DNA from: Luteimonas sp. S4-F44 | GTDB taxonomy: Bacteria > Pseudomonadota > Gammaproteobacteria > Xanthomonadales > Xanthomonadaceae | Reading direction: 5' to 3' | Assembly (NCBI RefSeq): GCF_022637415.1 | Contig: NZ_CP093340.1 | Coordinates: 3,509,001-3,573,000, forward strand | Length of the DNA: 64,000 nucleotides | Shown here: positions 28,368 to 36,810 of the stretch, piece after piece | How the letters are laid out: the number at the start of each line of letters is the position of its first letter | Numbering within the stretch: position 1 is the first letter of the stretch | Position numbers and translations under genes: made by a program | The notes under the pieces: model-generated | What the model saw: the letters and a program-made list of their open reading frames with translations, nothing else | Told to the model about the DNA's origin: nothing | Database searches by the model: none

Positions 28368-29389
28368 GCGGCGCGGTCCCGTGCTGGCGGGCTGGGGACG
28401 AACTTCTCGTAATGGAAGCTCGCCGGCTGCACGCCGACGGCGTCGAAGTACCCGCGCACCGCATCGACCATCGCCGGCGGGCCGCACAGGTAGATGTCGA
28501 CGTCGCCGGCGTTCAATGCCTCGGGCGTCATGTGCTGGGTGACCCAGCCCTTGCGCGGATGGCAGGACGCCGCGTCGGCGACGACGGTGCAGTAGCTGAA
28601 GTTCGGCAGGCGCGCGGCGTAGCCCTCGACCTGGTCGACCAGCACGAGGTCGAGATCGCGGGTGACGCCGTAGATCAGGTGGATCGGCTGCGTCGAGCCG
28701 GCCCGGGCCAACGTCTCGAGCATCGACAGGAACGGCGCCAGGCCGGTGCCACCAGCGAGCATCAGGACCGGGCGCCGCACCTGGCGCAGGTAGAAGCTGC
28801 CGAGCGGGCCGGCCAGCTCGACCCGGGTGCCGGGCAAGGCCCTGTCGAGCCACCCGCTCATCAGGCCGCCGGGCACGCGCTTGATCAGGAACGACAGCGT
28901 CGCGTCCCCGGGCGCCGAGCTGAAGGAGTACGCGCGCTGCTCGCCGCTGCCCGGCACGCCGATGTTGACGTACTGGCCGGGCAGGAACGCCGGCGCCTCG
29001 CCGTCGACCGTGAGTTTGAGCACGATCGCCGCGTCGTTGTGCGGCTCAATCCTCGCCACCGTGGCCGCGAAGCCCTGTTGCCCGGTCTTGCACATCGAGG
29101 ATGCGACCGGAACGGCGATCACGCAGTCGCTGGTCGGGACCATCTGGCAGGTCAGCACCAGACCGTCGTCCTTCTCGTCCTCACTCAGCGCGTCGTCGAT
29201 GTAGTCGTCGCCCAGTTCGTAGCTGCCGCTGTCGGCGCGGCACTTGCAGGTGCCACAGACGCCGTCGGAGCAATCCATCGGCAGGTTGATGCGGTTGCGG
29301 AACGCCGCGTCGAGGACCTTCTCGTCGGCCCTGCAGTCGATGAAACGGGTGACTCCGTCCTCGAAGTTCAATGCGATTCGGTACTTCAT
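28364..29389 (-). CDS. benC: Benzoate 1,2-dioxygenase electron-transfer component BenC
   Basis: A 341-aa NADH reductase. Residues 1-95 are a plant-type 2Fe-2S ferredoxin with C40, C45, C48 and C81 (MDCSDGVCGTCKCR, LTCQM). Residues 105-200 are the FAD domain with QRAYSFSSAPGD. The rest is the NAD domain with MLAGGTGLAPFLSMLE and IYLCGPPAMVDAVRGYF. It passes electrons from NADH to the BenAB oxygenase and is coupled to benD by a 4-bp overlap. Confidence 0.95.
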   Translation of the reverse strand: MKYRIALNFEDGVTRFIDCRADEKVLDAAFRNRINLPMDCSDGVCGTCKCRADSGSYELGDDYIDDALSEDEKDDGLVLTCQMVPTSDCVIAVPVASSMCKTGQQGFAATVARIEPHNDAAIVLKLTVDGEAPAFLPGQYVNIGVPGSGEQRAYSFSSAPGDATLSFLIKRVPGGLMSGWLDRALPGTRVELAGPLGSFYLRQVRRPVLMLAGGTGLAPFLSMLETLARAGSTQPIHLIYGVTRDLDLVLVDQVEGYAARLPNFSYCTVVADAASCHPRKGWVTQHMTPEALNAGDVDIYLCGPPAMVDAVRGYFDAVGVQPASFHYEKFVPSPPARDRAA

Positions 29390-29426
29390 GCAGCTTCCCT
29401 CGGCATCGTCTGGGCGCCGGCGTCGG

Positions 29427-29921
29427 TCAGACGTGGTAGATGTCGATGACCTGGCGGATGTAGTCGTTCTTGAGCACGATCTTCTTGTCGCTGATCAGCC
29501 AGTCGTCACCGGCCCGGCGCAAGGTCACGAACATCGTTCCGAAGAACAGGTCGTCGCGCTTGTAGCGGTGGTTGTGCGTGGCGAAGTTGTAGCGGACGTC
29601 GAGTGCGTCGCCGCGGTCGGCGAGCACTTCGACATCGAGCACGCTGTGCACGGTCCGCGGCTCGGGCGTGGACGCCCCCGAGCGCTCGGTCTTGATGCGG
29701 AACACGCGGTCCTCCAGGCCCGACCGGTCGCCGTAGTAGATCAGCGAGATCTCCGACAGCGGGTCCTCGGTCAGCTGGTCGTCGTCGTCCCAGGCAGGCA
29801 TCCAGTAGCGCACGTCCTCGGCGTACAGGGTCAGCCAGTCGTCCCATTGCCGGTCGTCGAGCAGCCGCGCCTCGCGATAGAGGAAGGCGCAGATGCGGCC
29901 GTAGTCGGGGTGCTGGCTCAT
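29427..29921 (-). CDS. benB: Benzoate 1,2-dioxygenase small subunit BenB
   Basis: A 164-aa beta subunit of the ring-hydroxylating dioxygenase, with an NTF2-like fold. Family blocks are FLYREARLLDDRQWDDWL, LYAEDVRYWMPAW, SLIYYGDRSGLEDRVFRI and a C-terminal ISDKKIVLKNDYIRQVIDIY. Start ATG overlaps the benA stop by 4 bp. Arg-rich upstream reading frame within benA is not conserved. Confidence 0.95.
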   Translation of the reverse strand: MSQHPDYGRICAFLYREARLLDDRQWDDWLTLYAEDVRYWMPAWDDDDQLTEDPLSEISLIYYGDRSGLEDRVFRIKTERSGASTPEPRTVHSVLDVEVLADRGDALDVRYNFATHNHRYKRDDLFFGTMFVTLRRAGDDWLISDKKIVLKNDYIRQVIDIYHV

Positions 29922-31276
29922 GCCGCCACCGCCGCGCGTTCCCGGGCCAGCGCCTCGCGCATGGTCTGCACCCAGAACGCGTGCTGGCGCACGAACAGCC
30001 CCTCGTCCTCGCTGCGCTCGCCCGACAGCAGCGGCGCGATCCCCATGCGCCGGGCATTCTCGTCCGGGCCGTCGATCCACAGCGGCGCCCCGCGGCTCAT
30101 GTCGTTCCACGGCGCGGCGCTGGCCGCGTAGCCGTTCTGGCAGGCGCGGAATTCCTCGAGGTCGTCGGCCGTGCCCATGCCCGAGACATTGAAGAAATCC
30201 TCGTACTGGCGCAGGCGCAGCGTGCGGTCGGCGGCGCTCTCGCCCTTGGGCGCGAAGCAGAAGATGCTGATCTCGGTTTGGTCGACGCTGATCGGCCGGG
30301 TGACTCGGATCTGCGTGGAGAACTGGTCCATCAGGAACACGTTCGGATACAGGCACAGGTTACGCGTCTGGTTGACGATGAAGCCGGCGCGTTCCTCGCC
30401 GACACGCGCGGCGATCTCCTCGCGCTGGCCGTACACCGGGCGCACTTCCGGGTTCCGGGTGTTCGTCCACAGCAGGATATGGCCGTTGTCGAAGCCGTAC
30501 ACGCCGGCCACGCTCTTGCTCCAGCTGTTGGCGTCGACCGCCTTGGTGCCTTCCTCCTTGCGCCGGCCCATCGTGGCCAGGTAGTTCCAGTGCACGGAGC
30601 TGACGTGGTAGCCGTCGCAGCCGTTCTCCATCTGCAGCTTCCAGTTGCCTTCGTAGATGTAGGACGAATTGCCGCGCAGCACCTCCAGGCCGTTCGGCGC
30701 CTGGTCGACGATCTGGTCGATGATCACCTTCGTCTCGCCGAGGAAGTCCTCCAGCGGCGCGACATCGGGGTCCAGGCTGCCGAACAGGAAGCCGCGGTAG
30801 TTCTGGAACCGCGCGACGCGCTTGAGGTCGTGCGAGCCGTCGGTGTTGAACTGCTCGGGATACTGCGTGGTCTTCTCGTCCTTGACCTTCAGCAGCTTGC
30901 CCGCGTTGGAGAACGTCCAGCCGTGGAAGGGGCAGGTGAAGCTGCCCTTGTTGCCGTGCTTGCGCCGGCACAGCATCGCGCCCTTGTGCGCGCAGGCGTT
31001 GATGACCGCGTGCAGTTCGCCGGTCTTGTCGCGGGTGACCACGACGGGCTGCCGGCCAATGTAGGTCGTGTAGTAGTCGTTGTTCTCCGGCAGCTGGCTC
31101 TCGTGCGCGAGATAGACCCAGTTGCGTTCGAAGATGTGCTTCATCTCCAGTTCGAACAGGTCGGCATTGGTGAAGATGTCGCGGCGGCAGCGGAACACGC
31201 CCGCTTCCTTGTCGTCCTGCACCGCGTTGGCGAGCAGCAGGTCGAGTTCCGTGACTTTGTCAACGATGGCGGACAT
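29918..31276 (-). CDS. benA: Benzoate 1,2-dioxygenase large subunit BenA
   Basis: A 452-aa catalytic alpha subunit. The Rieske 2Fe-2S cluster ligands are C95-x-H97 (NACAHKGAM) and C115-x2-H118 (TCPFHGWTF). The mononuclear iron site lies in MENGCDGYHVSSVHWNYLAT. The enzyme adds O2 to benzoate to form the cis-1,2-dihydrodiol carboxylate. It is followed without a gap by benB and preceded by catA with an 89-bp spacer carrying a ribosome site. Confidence 0.96.
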   Translation of the reverse strand: MSAIVDKVTELDLLLANAVQDDKEAGVFRCRRDIFTNADLFELEMKHIFERNWVYLAHESQLPENNDYYTTYIGRQPVVVTRDKTGELHAVINACAHKGAMLCRRKHGNKGSFTCPFHGWTFSNAGKLLKVKDEKTTQYPEQFNTDGSHDLKRVARFQNYRGFLFGSLDPDVAPLEDFLGETKVIIDQIVDQAPNGLEVLRGNSSYIYEGNWKLQMENGCDGYHVSSVHWNYLATMGRRKEEGTKAVDANSWSKSVAGVYGFDNGHILLWTNTRNPEVRPVYGQREEIAARVGEERAGFIVNQTRNLCLYPNVFLMDQFSTQIRVTRPISVDQTEISIFCFAPKGESAADRTLRLRQYEDFFNVSGMGTADDLEEFRACQNGYAASAAPWNDMSRGAPLWIDGPDENARRMGIAPLLSGERSEDEGLFVRQHAFWVQTMREALARERAAVAA

Positions 31277-31365
31277 GGCGGGTCTCCCAGAGTAGGCGCC
31301 GGCGCTTTGAAGGGAACATCGGTCGGGCAGCCCGGAGGCGGGGCGGCGCCGCCGGATGGAGGCGA

Positions 31366-32301
31366 TCAGGCTGCGGCGCGCGGGCGCTCGACGCGCTGGT
31401 TGTCCTCGCCCTCGACCAGCGCGGTGAGGTGGAAGTCGAATCGGATCTCGGCATGCGCGCCGGTGATGCCGTCCGCTTCGGCGCCGTTCGCATCCGCGTG
31501 CTCGATGATGTCGGGCACCAGGCCGTCGCGCGTGGCATAGGCGAAGTCGTCGTCGACCAGCGGGTCGCCGGCGATGTTGATCTGTGTGGTCAGCTTGCGG
31601 TGCGCGTCGTCGCCGACGAAGAAGTGGATGTGCGCCGGGCGCTGGCCATGGCGGCCGAGCGCGGCCAGCAGCTGCTCGGTCGGGCTGCCCGGCGGCACGC
31701 CGTAGCCCTTGGGCACGATGGAGCGGAAGCGGTAGCGGCCCAGGTCGTCGGCAATGATCGTGCGGCGCATGTTGAACGGCGCCTGCTCGCCGGTGGGATC
31801 AAAGTGCGAGTAGAAGCCACGCGTGTCGCAGTGCCAGACCTCGACCGTCGCGCGCGGCACCGGCTTGCCGTCGGCGCCGTAGACCGTGCCGTGCATGATC
31901 AGCGGATGGCCGTCGGTGTCGCGGCCGTCGTCGAGGCGGGCGAAGCCGTGCTCGACCGGCGCGCCGGCGACGTACAGCGGACCTTCGATGGTGCGCGGTG
32001 TTTCGCCGTGGATGCCCAGCTCGGCGTCCTTGGCGTCCAGGCGCAGGTCGAGGAAGTGGTCGAGCCCCAGTCCCGGCGAGATCAGGCCGGCCTGGCCGGC
32101 GGCGCCGATCGCATTGAACCAGGCGATGCCCGCCCAGTACTCGTCCGGCGTGATGTCGAGCTCGTCGATCGCCTTGAACAGGTCCGACATCAGGCGGTGG
32201 ACGATCTGCTTGACGCGCGGATCGCCGCCCGGCTGCTCGAGGCCGCTGAGAGTGCGCAGGAACTGCTGCACGTCGGGGCGGTCGTGGACGCGGATGCTCA
32301 T
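31366..32301 (-). CDS. catA: Catechol 1,2-dioxygenase CatA
   Basis: A 311-aa intradiol dioxygenase that cleaves catechol to cis,cis-muconate. The non-haem Fe(III) ligands are all present: Y164 (RGFYSHFD), Y200 (VPKGYGVPP), H224 and H226 (RPAHIHFFV), the same numbering as in the Acinetobacter enzyme. The N-terminal helical dimer domain and the EGPLYVAGAP loop are intact. AGGAG precedes the ATG at 32301. Confidence 0.96.
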   Translation of the reverse strand: MSIRVHDRPDVQQFLRTLSGLEQPGGDPRVKQIVHRLMSDLFKAIDELDITPDEYWAGIAWFNAIGAAGQAGLISPGLGLDHFLDLRLDAKDAELGIHGETPRTIEGPLYVAGAPVEHGFARLDDGRDTDGHPLIMHGTVYGADGKPVPRATVEVWHCDTRGFYSHFDPTGEQAPFNMRRTIIADDLGRYRFRSIVPKGYGVPPGSPTEQLLAALGRHGQRPAHIHFFVGDDAHRKLTTQINIAGDPLVDDDFAYATRDGLVPDIIEHADANGAEADGITGAHAEIRFDFHLTALVEGEDNQRVERPRAAA

Positions 32302-32377
32302 GGTTGTCTCCTCTTGGTGGCGTTGGCTGCCAGGACGCGTCCCTCCCGGGGAGCGCACGGTGTTCGAAGCGATCGGT

Positions 32378-32668
32378 CTAGCGGTCGTCCTCGTGGATCG
32401 AGGATGGATGGCGGCACAGCGGGGTCACCGCGATGCGCATGTACGGAAACAGCGGCAGGGCCGAGAGCGTGTCGTGCAGCTCGGTGTTGTCGGCGACGTC
32501 GAAGATGCTGTAGTTCGCGTACTCGCCCACCACGCGCCAGATGTGCCGCCACTTGCCCTGGCGCTGCAGCGCCTGGAAATAGGCCTTCTCGCGCGCCTTG
32601 ATGTCGGCCGCGATCTCGGCCGGCATGTCGGCCGGCAACTGCACATCCATCCGTACTTGAAACAGCAT
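32378..32668 (-). CDS. catC: Muconolactone delta-isomerase CatC
   Basis: A 96-aa decameric isomerase turning muconolactone into 3-oxoadipate enol-lactone. Conserved features are MLFQVRMDVQLPADMP at the start, AREKAYFQALQRQGKWRHIW, GEYANYSIFDV and LFPYMRIAVTPLCRHPSS. Length is typical. It lies between catB and catA in the classical catBCA order. Confidence 0.96.
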   Translation of the reverse strand: MLFQVRMDVQLPADMPAEIAADIKAREKAYFQALQRQGKWRHIWRVVGEYANYSIFDVADNTELHDTLSALPLFPYMRIAVTPLCRHPSSIHEDDR

Positions 32669-32687
32669 CGTGGAACTCCGTCGGGAT

Positions 32688-33866
32688 TCAGCGCGCCACG
32701 CTGATCGTCTTGCGCAATCCGTCGCGGGCGAAGAAGGCGACACGCGCCTCGTCCAGGGCGATGCCCAGGCCGGGGCCGTTCGGCACTTCGAGGGAGAAGT
32801 CGCTGTAGTCCAGCGGCTGGGCGAGGATCTGTTCGGTCAACAGCAGCGGCCCGAACAGCTCGGTGCCCCACTGCAGGTCGGGGAAGGTCGCGAAGACCTG
32901 CGCGCTCGCGATCGTGCCCACCGCGCCCTCGAGCATCGTGCCGCCGTACAGGCCGATGCCGGCCGCGTCGGCGATCGCGCCCACGCGCTGCGCGGCGAAC
33001 AGTCCGCCGCTCTGCGCGAGCTTCACCGCGAACACGTCGGCGGCGTGATTGCGCGCGAGTTCGAACGCGGACGCGGGACCGCGCAGCGATTCGTCGGCCA
33101 TCAGCGCGATCGGGAAACGCCGCACCAGCCGGCCCAGCGCCGCGGGCGAGGCGACGGGCTGTTCGACGAGCTCGCAGCCGGCATCGGCCAGCGCGGCCAT
33201 GCCGCGCGCGGCCTGGATGTCGTCCCAGGCCATGTTGACGTCGACGCGCACCGCGCCGCGCGCGCCGAGCGCACGCTTGATCGCGGCGACGTGCGCGATG
33301 TCGTCGGCGAGCGGGCGCGCGCCGATCTTGAGCTTGAACACGTTGTGGCGGCGCAGGTCGAGCATGCGCTCGGCCTCGGCGATGTCGCGCGCGGTGTCGC
33401 CGGAGGCCAGTGTCCACGCCACCGGCAGGCGGTCGCGGTGGCGGCCGCCGAGCAGTTCGGACACCGGCAGTCCGGTGCGCTTGCCGTGCGCGTCGAGCAG
33501 CGCGGTCTCGACCGCGTTCTTGGCGAAGCGGTTGTCCTTGATCGCCTTGCCGATGCGCGCCATCAGCGCCTGCACGCGCGTCGCATCCTGGCCGGCCATC
33601 ACCGGCGCGAAGTAGGTGTCGATCGCCAGCTTCATGCCTTCGGGGCTTTCGCCGCCGTAGGCCAGCCCGCCGATCGTCGTGCCTTCGCCGATGCCGACCA
33701 CGCCGTCGCTGCACTGCACCCGCACCAGCATCAGCGTCTGCCCGTCCATCGTCGCGACCGACAGCTTGTGCGGGCGGATCGTCGGCAGATCGACGATGAC
33801 CGTCTCGACCCGGACGACGGTGGCGGCGGTGGAGAGGGTGGACGTGGGTACGGCGACTGCATTCAT
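32688..33866 (-). CDS. catB: Muconate cycloisomerase CatB
   Basis: A 392-aa enolase-superfamily enzyme converting cis,cis-muconate to muconolactone. The catalytic lysine pair is FKLKIG (K178, K180), metal ligands are D209 (VDVNMAW), E235 (LVEQPV) and D258 (MADES), and the C-terminal block is YGGTMLEGAVGTIASAQ. It is the first gene of the long minus-strand catabolic unit and faces the divergent LysR gene across 164 bp containing two ATAC-N7-GTAT boxes. Confidence 0.95.
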   Translation of the reverse strand: MNAVAVPTSTLSTAATVVRVETVIVDLPTIRPHKLSVATMDGQTLMLVRVQCSDGVVGIGEGTTIGGLAYGGESPEGMKLAIDTYFAPVMAGQDATRVQALMARIGKAIKDNRFAKNAVETALLDAHGKRTGLPVSELLGGRHRDRLPVAWTLASGDTARDIAEAERMLDLRRHNVFKLKIGARPLADDIAHVAAIKRALGARGAVRVDVNMAWDDIQAARGMAALADAGCELVEQPVASPAALGRLVRRFPIALMADESLRGPASAFELARNHAADVFAVKLAQSGGLFAAQRVGAIADAAGIGLYGGTMLEGAVGTIASAQVFATFPDLQWGTELFGPLLLTEQILAQPLDYSDFSLEVPNGPGLGIALDEARVAFFARDGLRKTISVAR

Positions 33867-33924
33867 GGCCGACGTTATGCGACGGCCATCGGCAGCGGGT
33901 CCAACACCGATTCGGTACTTTTGG

Positions 33925-33939
33925 ATACCTTAAAGGTAT
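33925..33939. promoter_or_regulatory. BenM/CatM-type operator box 1
   Basis: ATACCTTAAAGGTAT is a nearly perfect palindrome with the form ATAC-N7-GTAT, the consensus recognised by BenM and CatM of Acinetobacter. It lies 59 bp upstream of the catB start codon and 60 bp from box 2, measured centre to centre. Confidence 0.8.
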
Positions 33940-33984
33940 TATCTTGCGCTAGTGATTGATCGATAACGCTTGTTGCAACGCACA

Positions 33985-33999
33985 ATACCCTTCAAGTAT
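33985..33999. promoter_or_regulatory. BenM/CatM-type operator box 2
   Basis: ATACCCTTCAAGTAT again fits ATAC-N7-GTAT. It lies 32 bp before the regulator start codon and is probably the autoregulatory or primary recognition site. A partial third copy (GTAC...ATAC around 33915-33928) overlaps box 1. Confidence 0.78.
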
Positions 34000-34030
34000 C
34001 GATAACCCGTCTCCGCAATTCGACCAAAGT

Positions 34031-34972
34031 ATGGACCTGCGCCAGCTCCGCTACTTCTGCGCCGTCGCCCGCGAGCGCAACTTCACGCGTGCCGCCGAGG
34101 CGCTGCACATCGCCCAGCCGCCGCTGAGTCGGCAGATCCAGCTGCTGGAGGAGGAACTGGGCGTACAGCTGATCTCGCGCAGTACGCGCCCGCTGCGGCT
34201 GACCGATGCCGGGCGCCTGTTCCACGAGCAAGCACTGCAGATCCTCGGTCGCGTGGAGCAGATGCAGGTCGCCACGCGCCGCGTCGGCCTCAACCAGCGC
34301 AGCGTGCTGGTCGTCGGCTTCGTCGCCTCCACGCTCTACGCCGGCCTGCCGCCGCTGGTGCGCAAGCTGCGCCAGCATTCGCCCGACCTGGACATCCAGT
34401 TGCTGGAGCTCACGTCGGTGCAGCAGATCGAGGCCCTCAAGGCCGGGCGCATCGACATCGGCTTCGGCCGCGTGCGCCACAACGATCCGTTCGTGGTCGG
34501 CCACCTGCTGCGCGAGGAACGGCTGGCCCTGGCCATTCCGGTCGATGCGCCGCTGGGCGGCGCCACCGACGCGCTGCCGGTGTCGGCGATCGAGGGACAG
34601 CAGTTGATCGTCTATCCCAAGGACGTGCGCTTCGGATTCGCCGACCAGGTGCAGGACCTGCTGCGCGAACACGACGTGCGCCCCAGCGAGATCATCGAAG
34701 CGCGCGAGCTGCAGACCGCGCTGGGCCTGGTCGCGGCGCAGAGCGGCGTGTGCATCGTGCCCAGCGCGGCCCGGCAGTTGCGCTCGGACGTGCACTACCG
34801 CCTGATCGACGGCGCGCGCATGACCTCGCCGGTGATCCTCAACTACCGCATGAACGACAGCTCCCGCTACATCGACGTGGTCAAGCAGTTGATCCAGGAG
34901 ATGTACGCCGAGAATCCGCCGTGGCTCGACCTGCAGCACAACCTGCCGACGCGGCCGCAGTTCGAGCATTGA
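34031..34972 (+). CDS. benM: LysR-family regulator of benzoate/catechol genes (BenM/CatM-like)
   Basis: A 313-aa LysR protein. The N-terminal HTH is MDLRQLRYFCAVARERNFTR through QPPLSRQIQLLEEELGVQL. The effector domain contains VLVVGFVASTLYAGLPPLV and LELTSVQQIEALKAGRIDIG, close to BenM/CatM, which bind muconate and benzoate. ATG at 34031 is chosen because conservation begins there; an upstream TTG would add 25 unrelated residues. Divergent transcription and the two ATAC-N7-GTAT boxes support control of catB and the whole downstream unit. I cannot tell BenM from CatM by sequence. Confidence 0.88.
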   Translation: MDLRQLRYFCAVARERNFTRAAEALHIAQPPLSRQIQLLEEELGVQLISRSTRPLRLTDAGRLFHEQALQILGRVEQMQVATRRVGLNQRSVLVVGFVASTLYAGLPPLVRKLRQHSPDLDIQLLELTSVQQIEALKAGRIDIGFGRVRHNDPFVVGHLLREERLALAIPVDAPLGGATDALPVSAIEGQQLIVYPKDVRFGFADQVQDLLREHDVRPSEIIEARELQTALGLVAAQSGVCIVPSAARQLRSDVHYRLIDGARMTSPVILNYRMNDSSRYIDVVKQLIQEMYAENPPWLDLQHNLPTRPQFEH

Positions 34973-35002
34973 GGCCCACGTGCGGCCTGGTCACGGATTG
35001 GA

Positions 35003-35968
35003 TCAGCGCCCGTTCGCGGTCGTCGCCGGTCCCAGGCACACCCCCGCCGCATTCGCCAGCACGTCGACGCGCCGGTGGCGCAGCGCGTCGATGCCCAGGA
35101 TCACCGCGGGGCGCTCGGCCAGGCCCAGCACCGAGAACACCGGCAGCGCGCTGATCCGCACCTCTGTGGCCGCGAGCTGCCAGTCGCCGATCGCCAGTGC
35201 CGGCAGCGTGTGGAGCCAGGTCTCGACCACCTGCTCGGCGATACCGCGGGTGCCCGCGTCGCGGCGGCGCAGCCGGGCGTCGTCCTCGGTCACGCCCAGT
35301 GCGCGTGCGGCCGGCAGGTTCAGCACGGTCTGCGCGGCGCCGGTGTCGACGACGGCGGTCGCCTGGGCCTCGTGTGGGCCGTCGCGCAGTTGCGCCGGCA
35401 CGAAGGCGAAGCGCTGTAGGCCGGCCGCGCGCTGCGGCAGCGCGTTGTCCAGGCAGGCCGCGCGCGGCAGGCTACCGGCCGGGGCGAGCACCAGCTCGCC
35501 TGCCGGCAGGTCGAAGCGCAGGTCGAAGCGCGCCATCAGATCGTTGCCCAAGATGCCTTCGACCGGCGGCGCGTCGCCCTCGGCGATCTGCGACAGATCC
35601 ATCGCCAGCAGTTGCGCCTTCCATGCGAAATCGCCGGCTGACAGCGCCTGCAGCGCGGTCACCCGGGTGGCCGCCGCGCTGCCGCCGGCGCCCTGGATCG
35701 TCATCTCGCGGGACGTGGCGGCGAGCAGTTCGAAACGCTCGGCAAGCGCAAGGTCCACAACGCTGGCGCCGGCCGCGGTGTCGACGACGAAGCTCAGTGG
35801 ACGCTCGACGCCTTCGATACGCACCTCCACGCGCGGGTGCTTGCCGACCAGATCCATGGCGATGCGATGAGCACCGTCTTCGGAGGTCGGAGGCGACGCG
35901 ACGGCGGCGCAAGGTGCGCCCAGGGTCAGCGACAGCAGGCAGGCAGAGAGCAGGACGCGGAGCGACAT
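35003..35968 (-). CDS. Secreted retropepsin-like aspartic protease
   Basis: A 321-aa protein with a signal peptide (MSLRVLLSACLLSLTLGAPC, cleaved near AAVASP). Two pepsin-like half sites are visible: SFVVDTAAGASVVDLALAER near residue 60 and TAVVDTGAAQTVLNLPAARA near 215. Each is followed by a downstream flap or ILG block (VEGILGNDLMARFDL, VILGIDALRHRRV). Bacterial proteins of this type are periplasmic or cell-surface aspartyl proteases. The first site reads DTA rather than DTG. It converges on the benM gene, 30 bp away. Confidence 0.82.
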   Translation of the reverse strand: MSLRVLLSACLLSLTLGAPCAAVASPPTSEDGAHRIAMDLVGKHPRVEVRIEGVERPLSFVVDTAAGASVVDLALAERFELLAATSREMTIQGAGGSAAATRVTALQALSAGDFAWKAQLLAMDLSQIAEGDAPPVEGILGNDLMARFDLRFDLPAGELVLAPAGSLPRAACLDNALPQRAAGLQRFAFVPAQLRDGPHEAQATAVVDTGAAQTVLNLPAARALGVTEDDARLRRRDAGTRGIAEQVVETWLHTLPALAIGDWQLAATEVRISALPVFSVLGLAERPAVILGIDALRHRRVDVLANAAGVCLGPATTANGR

Positions 35969-36090
35969 GACGGCACCTCGATGAAGGAGCGGCCATTGCA
36001 GCGGGCGCAGGTATCACGACGATGTCGGCAACGGCGCGGGGCGGACAGCACCGATACGAACGCGATACAGAGGCAGGCGACAATGGCCGC

Positions 36091-36810
36091 ATGACTGCCG
36101 AGACCGCCCGCATCGTCGTCGTCGACGACGACGCCAGCATCCGCGACGCGCTGTGCGACTACCTCGCGCGCCACGGCTACGCCGTGCGCGATGCGGACGG
36201 CGCCGCCGCGATGGACCAGTTGCTCGCGCAGGCGCCGGCCGACCTGGTGGTGCTGGACTGGATGATGCCCGGCGAGGATGGCCTGTCGGTGTGCCGGCGC
36301 CTGGCCGATGCCGATGTCGCAGTGCTGATGCTCAGCGCGCTCGACAGCCCACCCGACCGCGTGATCGGGCTGGAAGTCGGCGCCGACGACTATCTCGCCA
36401 AACCGTTCGATCCGCGCGAACTGCTGGCCCGCGTGCGCGCGCTGCTGCGGCGCGGCGCACACCTGCGCCAGCAGGCGACGCGCCCGGCAGAAGGCTACGG
36501 CTTCGACGGCTGGACACTGCGGCTCGACGCACGCGCATTGCACACCCCCGAAGGCACCGAGGTGGCGTTGACCGCGGGCGAGTTCGCGCTGCTGCGCGCG
36601 CTGGTGGAACGCGCCGGCCGCGTGCTCGACCGCGAACGCCTGATGGCGCTGACCCACGGCGATGCGGCCGAGCCCTTCGATCGCGCCGTGGACCTGGCCA
36701 TCAGCCGACTGCGCCGCAAGCTGGCGCAGGCACGGCCCGGCGCCGATGCGCTGATCCAGACGCTGCGCGGCGAGGGCTATCGCTTCGCGGCCACGGTGCA
36801 CCGCCTGTGA
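36091..36810 (+). CDS. OmpR-family response regulator
   Basis: A 239-aa protein. The receiver domain has the acidic pocket VVVDDDAS, the phospho-acceptor D56 in LVVLDWMMPGEDG, and a C-terminal ADDYLAKPFDPRELLARV. The effector domain is a winged helix with LTAGEFALLRALVERAGRVL, AVDLAISRLRRKL and LIQTLRGEGYRFA. It is translationally coupled to the kinase gene by a GTGA overlap. Its target genes are not evident; the neighbouring protease is divergently oriented and could be one. Confidence 0.92.
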   Translation: MTAETARIVVVDDDASIRDALCDYLARHGYAVRDADGAAAMDQLLAQAPADLVVLDWMMPGEDGLSVCRRLADADVAVLMLSALDSPPDRVIGLEVGADDYLAKPFDPRELLARVRALLRRGAHLRQQATRPAEGYGFDGWTLRLDARALHTPEGTEVALTAGEFALLRALVERAGRVLDRERLMALTHGDAAEPFDRAVDLAISRLRRKLAQARPGADALIQTLRGEGYRFAATVHRL

